Source of the DNA: Hansfordia pulvinata
Taxonomy: Eukaryota > Ascomycota > Sordariomycetes > Xylariales
Direction: 5' to 3'
Length of the DNA: 64,000 bases
NCBI GenBank assembly: GCA_006538405.1
Contig: BJKQ01000007.1
Location: 1,364,001 to 1,428,000, forward strand
Positions within the stretch are counted from its first letter, which is position 1. Each line of letters starts with the position of its first letter. Of the stretch, positions 58,953 to 64,000 are shown piece by piece. The notes beneath the pieces were generated by a model, which saw only the letters and a program-made list of their open reading frames with translations, made no database searches and had not been told where the DNA came from. The position numbers were made by a program, and so were the translations under genes.

Positions 58953-59921
58953 GGTGTGCGTGCTGAGTCCGGGGAGGGGGGTGTTCAGTGCAGCGAGAGG
59001 TGTGTTTGCTCAAGGTGTCTTGTCTTGGTTGGGCAGGTAGGTATTGACAGCCGGTGAGATGGATGCTCGAGAGAACGCCGGCAGACTCGTCTTTATAACT
59101 TGGAGGTGTCCATCATCTGGGATCCGCAGGGGCTCCCACTGCTTGCTGCAGACTCCGAGAAGGGGAGGCATTGTGTAATCGACCGTTGACCCGATCATAT
59201 TGGCTTCCTCCGCCGGACGGGATGAGTTCGGCGGAAACTGGATTTTCTATCGTGTCCCTCACGCCCGCTTCCCTACACACTACAGAAGGTCAGCAAATGT
59301 TCGGCGGAGAAGAATGGAGAGTGTGTTAGAGAGAGACGTGAGCAGGCTCATCCACTGGAGCGTGAGCCTCGCAGCTGATGGAAGAACATGAGGCTTGGTC
59401 GCTTGCGTACCGTATATTACATGAGGTAATGCAGGTGTAGGGTTTCGGGAGGAGGCACACGAGTACGTGTCTACCTACTAGTACGCACTCGTGTCTGTTT
59501 GTACGGTAGGGCAAGTAACAGGAGGTAAGGTATGAATGTCTCGGTACCTATTGTAGTACTTTACCTAAGGTACCTACTCAAGGTACGCGTAGATATCGGT
59601 GCTCTGCCACCCAAAGTGACTGATTTGTCATCCCGCGCGCGTACGGGTAAAGACGAAAGCGCGCACCGGAGGACGACGGAAGCTCCGGGACCCATACACA
59701 CACACGGCTCTCTTCGACCGCCGAAAACGTCGGCGGAACTGGGACTACGACCACAACCGCCACATACACTCCCGTCTTGCCCTGGCCCCCTCTGCCTATG
59801 CCTTTGCCTGTCCCGATGCCAATGTCAATGCCTGTGCCCGCTGCGCTGCTCTTCTCCGGCCACTGTGACTCCAGAGTCACCATACGGGTACAACGCCCAT
59901 CCTCCCCCGAAGACTCCCCGC
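58953..59921. promoter_or_regulatory. Divergent promoter between the NmrA-like and Zn2Cys6 genes
   Basis: 969 bp between the two start codons, so the genes may be co-regulated. 59400-59600 is packed with GTACCTA, TACCTAAGGTACCTA and TACTAGTA-type words of the dispersed motif family. 59680-59920 is pyrimidine-rich leader for the regulator. CGG triplets are present but I could not define a specific regulator site. Confidence 0.5.
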
Positions 59922-61366
59922 ATGGAATCACCGGCACGAGCGCCGCCGCTGCAGCGCCGCCGGCTCCGCAAAGGCACACGAAGCTGCTGGGGCTGCAAGC
60001 GGAGAAAAGTCCGGTGCGAATACCTGACCCCTCAAGATGCCGTCTGCGAAGGCTGCGCTGCCCGCGGCGACCCGTGTGTCAGCCAGGAGTTTCCCGACGG
60101 GGCGACCGGCGGCGCAACGAAGCGGCGGCGCATCGGGACCCGTGTAGCCCGGATAGAGTCTCTCATCAAGAGTTGGGCTTCATCCGAGACAGCACCGGCG
60201 GGGTTCCACATGGAGCCGCAGGCCGAGCCGCAGACTGGGGCCCCTATCGGCGATCACCAGGACACTGCTACTGCTGCTACTGCTGCTGCTGCTACTGCTG
60301 CTGCTGCTGCTCATGGCAGTCGCTGCTTCATCACGCCGGCAGCGAATTTGGATTCCGGTGACGGAGTAGTCTGCCATGACACATCATCCGCACGTCTCTT
60401 GCAGGCTTACCCCCCTCAAGAGGCAGTCGACTCGATAGTCCACACAGCTGGGCCCATGGCATCCTTCTTCCACCAGATGGTCCACAGGCCGTACAAGTCT
60501 GGGCACGCCCCTTCAAGCGAACAGAGACGACAGGATGGCCAGGCAGAGCTGACCGTCCGCCACAGCCCCTCGACGCACCCTCTCGTCATCGGTAGACAAA
60601 TGCTCCTCCTCGCCCTGACGTTCCGGTACATCCACCCCGACAAACACCAGCAGATCAAGGGCCTTGTCCGGTCCGCCGCCGTCTCGGTTGCCGAGCTCGC
60701 AGACGCCGCCGTGGCGTTCCTCAGCTCGGACGAGGCTCTGCTGGACACCATCGACGGCATCGAGTGTCTGCTGCTTGCGGCGTCGTACCAGGCGGACAGC
60801 GGTAATCTGCGCACCGCCTGGTCTACCATCCGACGAGCCATGGTCGCAGCGCAGCTCATGGGCCTCCACCACTCCCCAGAGGGGCACGCCGTCAACACGG
60901 TACAGCCCGAGCAACTTTGGGACCCCCCACTGCTGTGGCAGCGCATCGTCTACTTTGACAGGTTCTTCAGCCTCATCCTCTGCCTCCCGCAAGGCTCGGC
61001 AGACACCTTCTCCGAGACCGGCCTCCTCCCGCCTCCCCGCCAGGCCGCCCAGGCAGCGGGCTTTCTGGAGCGCTCCCACTGCGACGTCGCGGGCCAGCTG
61101 CTTCGGCGCAACGAGCACGGGCCCGGCGCGAGGGGCGACCCCGTCGACGTCGCCGCGGTCGACTTGCAGTTGCGCAGGGCCTCGGACGCGGTCCCCGGCC
61201 GGTGGTGGCTCGCGCCGGATCTCGCCGCGTCGGCGGGACGTGAAGACTGCGAGCAGCTGTTCGCCGACTCGGGCAGGCTGGCCGCCCAGATCTTCCACTG
61301 CGCCCTGCTCAGCCACCTGCACCTCCCGCCCTGCTGCGCTCGCTCACCGCTGACTCTTCCGCTAGA

Positions 61367-61397
<31 letters not shown>

Positions 61398-62398
61398 CAC
61401 GCCACGCCGCCGCCTGTGTTGCCGCGAGCCGAGAGCTCCTCGCCCGCTACCGCGTGTTCCGCACCTTCAGCCGCGTCTCGTACTGCTGCCACAGCATGGA
61501 CTACCTTGCGCTGCTCGCCGCCGCGACCCTGATCCTCGCGCACCTCGACAGACACCGCCGCCACCGCGTCGACCAGCACGGGCACGGGCACGGACACAGC
61601 CCCCTGGACGCTCTGGCCCACCAGCGCGCCTCCGACCGCGCCGTCATGGAGGAGCTCCTGGACAATATGGAGCGGGTCGACACGCTCCGCAAGGTCGAGA
61701 TTGTGAGCGATAGGGAGTGCGGCGGCGGCGGTACAGTCCTGCGGGCTCTGCTCGCCATCGAAGATGACGCTAGCATCTCCTTCTCGGGCGGCGCGCCGAC
61801 GTATCGCGTTCTGAGGCGGAAAGATGCCGCACACCAGTGCGGCTCCGGTACGGGCGTCTTGGGATTGTCGATGCCGTACTTTGGCGCTATTGTGATATCC
61901 CGCGAAGAGGAACCAGAGAGGCCGGCTCCGCTGCCGAGGGCGGCGCATACATCCCTGATGGACGGCTCCGATATTGCGGTGACAGCCGGGCAGGAGACTG
62001 CGACGACGAAGACGTTCGTCGATGCGTCAACCGAGAACAGAACGCCCAAGGGACCCTGCAGACATGCTAATGCGAGACCACAAAGAAGAGAAGAAGACGT
62101 GAACGGCGAACAACACTTGGACCGGGCGGCTGCCGCGTCGTATCGTTTCGCGGCGCCTGAGTGGCTGTCCGCACATAGTGGCGCTGCTGACGAAGAAGAG
62201 TGGCACCGCCAGCCAGTGCCCAAAAATCGGAGAAGCAACAATTTCGCTGCGGAAGACCCAGCCGGCGACTGGCCGGGCGACAGCACTTCACATGAATGGA
62301 GCTTTGAAGGGGTCGACGCGGCCCTTGACAGCGAGTTGCTCCTTGGAGCTGAGGGCACCCTCGAGTCAGAACCAGGCGACTTTTGGTGGCTTCAGTGA
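59922..62398 (+). CDS. Zn2Cys6 fungal-specific transcription factor, with a one-base frameshift
   Basis: 825 residues when restored. The start at 59922 (MESPARAPPLQ) is preferred; the frame is open upstream to 59532, but that part is low-complexity leader. The zinc cluster lies at about residues 22-52: C-W-G-C-K-R-R-K-V-R-C, then C-E-G-C and C, with a basic linker KRRRIGTR. An Ala/Thr tract encoded by GCT/ACT repeats follows (60266-60312). The middle homology region has the fungal_trans pattern (LLALTFRYIHP, TAWSTIRRAMVAAQLMGLHH, LWQRIVYFDRFFSLILCLPQ). The frame breaks after LSHLHLP: a CCC run (61325-61327) should be CCCC to continue A-L-L-R-S-L-T. The second half, ending FWWLQ, is otherwise in another frame. 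The target genes are unknown, and the NmrA-like gene is the natural candidate. Confidence 0.88.
60266..60312 (+). repeat. GCT/ACT trinucleotide repeat encoding an Ala/Thr tract
   Basis: A run of GCT with scattered ACT units, in frame within the Zn2Cys6 regulator. Confidence 0.85.
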
Positions 62399-62645
62399 TG
62401 GCACCGAGTTGCCAAGTGAGAGACGGGATCGCTTGGGGTCGTGTGTTCGAACCATCGAATTCCGTTTGCTGACCACCATGGTGTTTTCAACGCACTGCAC
62501 CAGATTGACTTGTCACGATGGTGCTGGTATAGGCAAGCCGCAGCAGTTCCTCGTGGCGTCGTGTTGTGGTATCATTATCAACTATCCTCTCGCGCATGGC
62601 TTTTTTGCATATATCGGGACCCTTCTCCTCTTTCCTCCCTTACTT

Positions 62646-64000
62646 TTACCTCCACTCCCTGTCGTGCATCCCGAGGCGGGTCTTGTTCATCAGCTCGACG
62701 TCGTCCGAGGCGAGGTCCCTGCTGAAGTTGGACTGCTGCTCAACGCTGTTGGTGATGCGGATGCCGTTGTGCGGGGCCGAGGAGTACGACCGCCCCAGCG
62801 CCCCGGCGCCGCCCGCCGACACGCGGTACGGCGTCTCCTGGCTTCGGTCGAAGGTCGACCCGCCGAAGCAGCGCGGCAGCAGGCGCCGGAGCACGGGGCG
62901 GACCAGCGGCAGGCAGCAGCAGATGATGCTGACGTACGCCTCGAGGAGGCTCATGTAGTTGGTTGACACGTTGTCGTCTTTTTTTTGTCAAGCGGTCAGT
63001 AGGCCGTCTCTCTCCAGCTACCGACAAGAACAAGAAGGGGGGAAAAAGGAAAAAGGAGAAGAATAATGATTTGGGTACGGAATGACTCACAGGTAACATT
63101 CGAAGTTTTGGAGAAATGGACCAGAGCTTGCAGGCGGATGATGCTGACGATGGTGATGCTGGCAGTCGCGTCTGTCAGCCTTTTTCGCCTCCGGACAAGA
63201 ACCCACCACGTGGTGCAAGGAAGAGTCAAAGAGTACTCACAAAATGCCAATCAGGAACATCAGAATCAGCTGGACGCGCTTCTTCCTGCTCATGTTGAGC
63301 TGCCAGAGGCTGGGGATGGGGAGGCCGAGGATCCAGATGTCCAGCAGGATGTTGATGGCGGCGTGGGCCCAGCCGGCCGAGCTCAGGTCGACAGAGCACC
63401 TGGCCAGGGTCGGGTCCATCCAGCTGGTCCAGGCGCCCGAGACGGGCCAGCACTGGAAGAGGAAGGCCAGGAAGAAGGAGACGCCCACCGCGACGCAGAC
63501 GCCCATCGTCGCCAGGACGGCCTTGCGCAGCTGGGGCGAGGGGAAGACGACGAGGTACACTGCCAGAATCGAGAGCTTGGAGAAGGTCAGGACCCAGAAA
63601 TACAGCAGCAGGGCGATTGTGTAGTTCTGGGCGCGAGAGCACAAGGGAAGGGGGCCTTTGGTCAGCCATCCAAAGTTTACAGTTTCGGCCTGAGCTGGCC
63701 CGTGGCCGAGACCACCATATCCGCGAAACCACAAGGCTACGGGCTCGAGGAGGAAGGGCTACTCACCTTAAGGACACTGATCAGCGTGCCCGTCTCGATG
63801 GTCCAGATGTCCTTGCCGAATCCCCGCGCGGAGACTGGCACCCAGGCAGCAGGTCAGCCAAATGCTCCACGAGGGCTTTGCTTGGAGGGTAGCTCAGGGG
63901 GGGGGGGGGGGGGGGTTGTGACGGGGATGGATGGGACTGGTACGCACTGTCCAACTCGAAGCCCGCCATGATGATGCCGGAGACCATGGCCATGACGCAG
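62646..64000 (-). CDS. SAT4/rhodopsin-like integral membrane protein, 5' end beyond the window
   Basis: Exons visible: 63948-64000 (continues past the edge), 63767-63834, 63241-63626, 63091-63158 and 62646-62977. The encoded part is about 302 residues. Signatures of the fungal rhodopsin/SAT4 family: GFGKDIWTIE, then several membrane segments (LYFWVLTFSKLSILAVYLVVF, GVCVAVGVSFFLAFLFQCWPV), the CVDL/CSVDL loop, INILLDIWILGLPIPSLWQL, KKRVQLILMFLIGIF, SIIRLQAL, and the NVSTNYMSLLEAYVSIICCCLP end of TM7. A cytosolic tail ends DREWR. These are seven-helix plasma-membrane proteins of unknown ligand, sometimes called Pth11-related. Convergent with the Zn2Cys6 gene, with only 247 bases between stops. 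Confidence 0.9.
63897..63915. repeat. 19-base G homopolymer in an intron of the SAT4-family gene
   Basis: Uninterrupted 19 G on + (C on the sense strand) in intron 63835-63947. It has the same length and sense-strand base as the run at 24977-24995. Confidence 0.9.

Noticed and set aside
1..64000. CRISPR array, bacterial operon or phage features
   Set aside because: The window is clearly eukaryotic (spliced genes, fungal families); no regularly spaced direct repeats were seen.

Overview
This window is nuclear DNA of a filamentous ascomycete, most likely a Sordariomycete. The genes carry short introns (about 50-230 bases) with GTRNGT donors, CTRAC/CTGAC branch sites and YAG acceptors. The gene set is typically fungal: a Zn2Cys6 regulator, an RFX factor, an NmrA-like protein, a SAT4/rhodopsin-like membrane protein and an NLR-type nucleoside phosphorylase domain protein. 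I cannot name the genus. I support 15 protein-coding genes, one degenerate Ty3/gypsy relic, and several simple repeats and palindromes. No tRNA or rRNA was recognised.

Layout. From 1.9 to 46.9 kb the window is housekeeping: an Nrp1-like RNA-binding protein (+), a large F-box protein (-), the 5'-3' exoribonuclease XRN1 (-), a DHA1-type MFS transporter (-), the RbAp48/Hat2 histone chaperone (+), aspartokinase (-), an RFX transcription factor (-), the ER-shaping protein Yop1 (+), a class II eIF4E (4EHP-like, +) and the CAF-1 large subunit (-). From 48.8 to 64 kb it looks more accessory: a stand-alone NLR-type PNP-domain protein whose tail resembles a fungal prion-like signalling motif (+), a secreted type-B carboxylesterase (+), an orphan basic coiled-coil protein (+), the scrambled gypsy relic, an NmrA-like redox sensor (-) divergent from a Zn2Cys6 regulator (+), and a SAT4-family membrane protein (-) running off the right edge.

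Functional links. Hat2/RbAp48 and CAF-1 p150 are partners in depositing newly made H3-H4, and both are encoded here. Nrp1-like protein, XRN1 and the 4EHP-like cap-binding protein all act on mRNA. The rest are independent functions.

Two window-wide patterns stand out. First, six of the 15 genes have a conserved reading frame broken by what looks like one missing base in a short G/C run (seven sites, none in an A/T run, all deletions). This is most simply a systematic sequence or assembly error, and coordinates and lengths below note where it applies. Second, the long intergenic stretches (up to 5.6 kb) are studded with two short palindrome-forming words, TACTCGTA/TACGAGTA and TAGGTAGG/CCTACCTA, which are almost absent from coding sequence.
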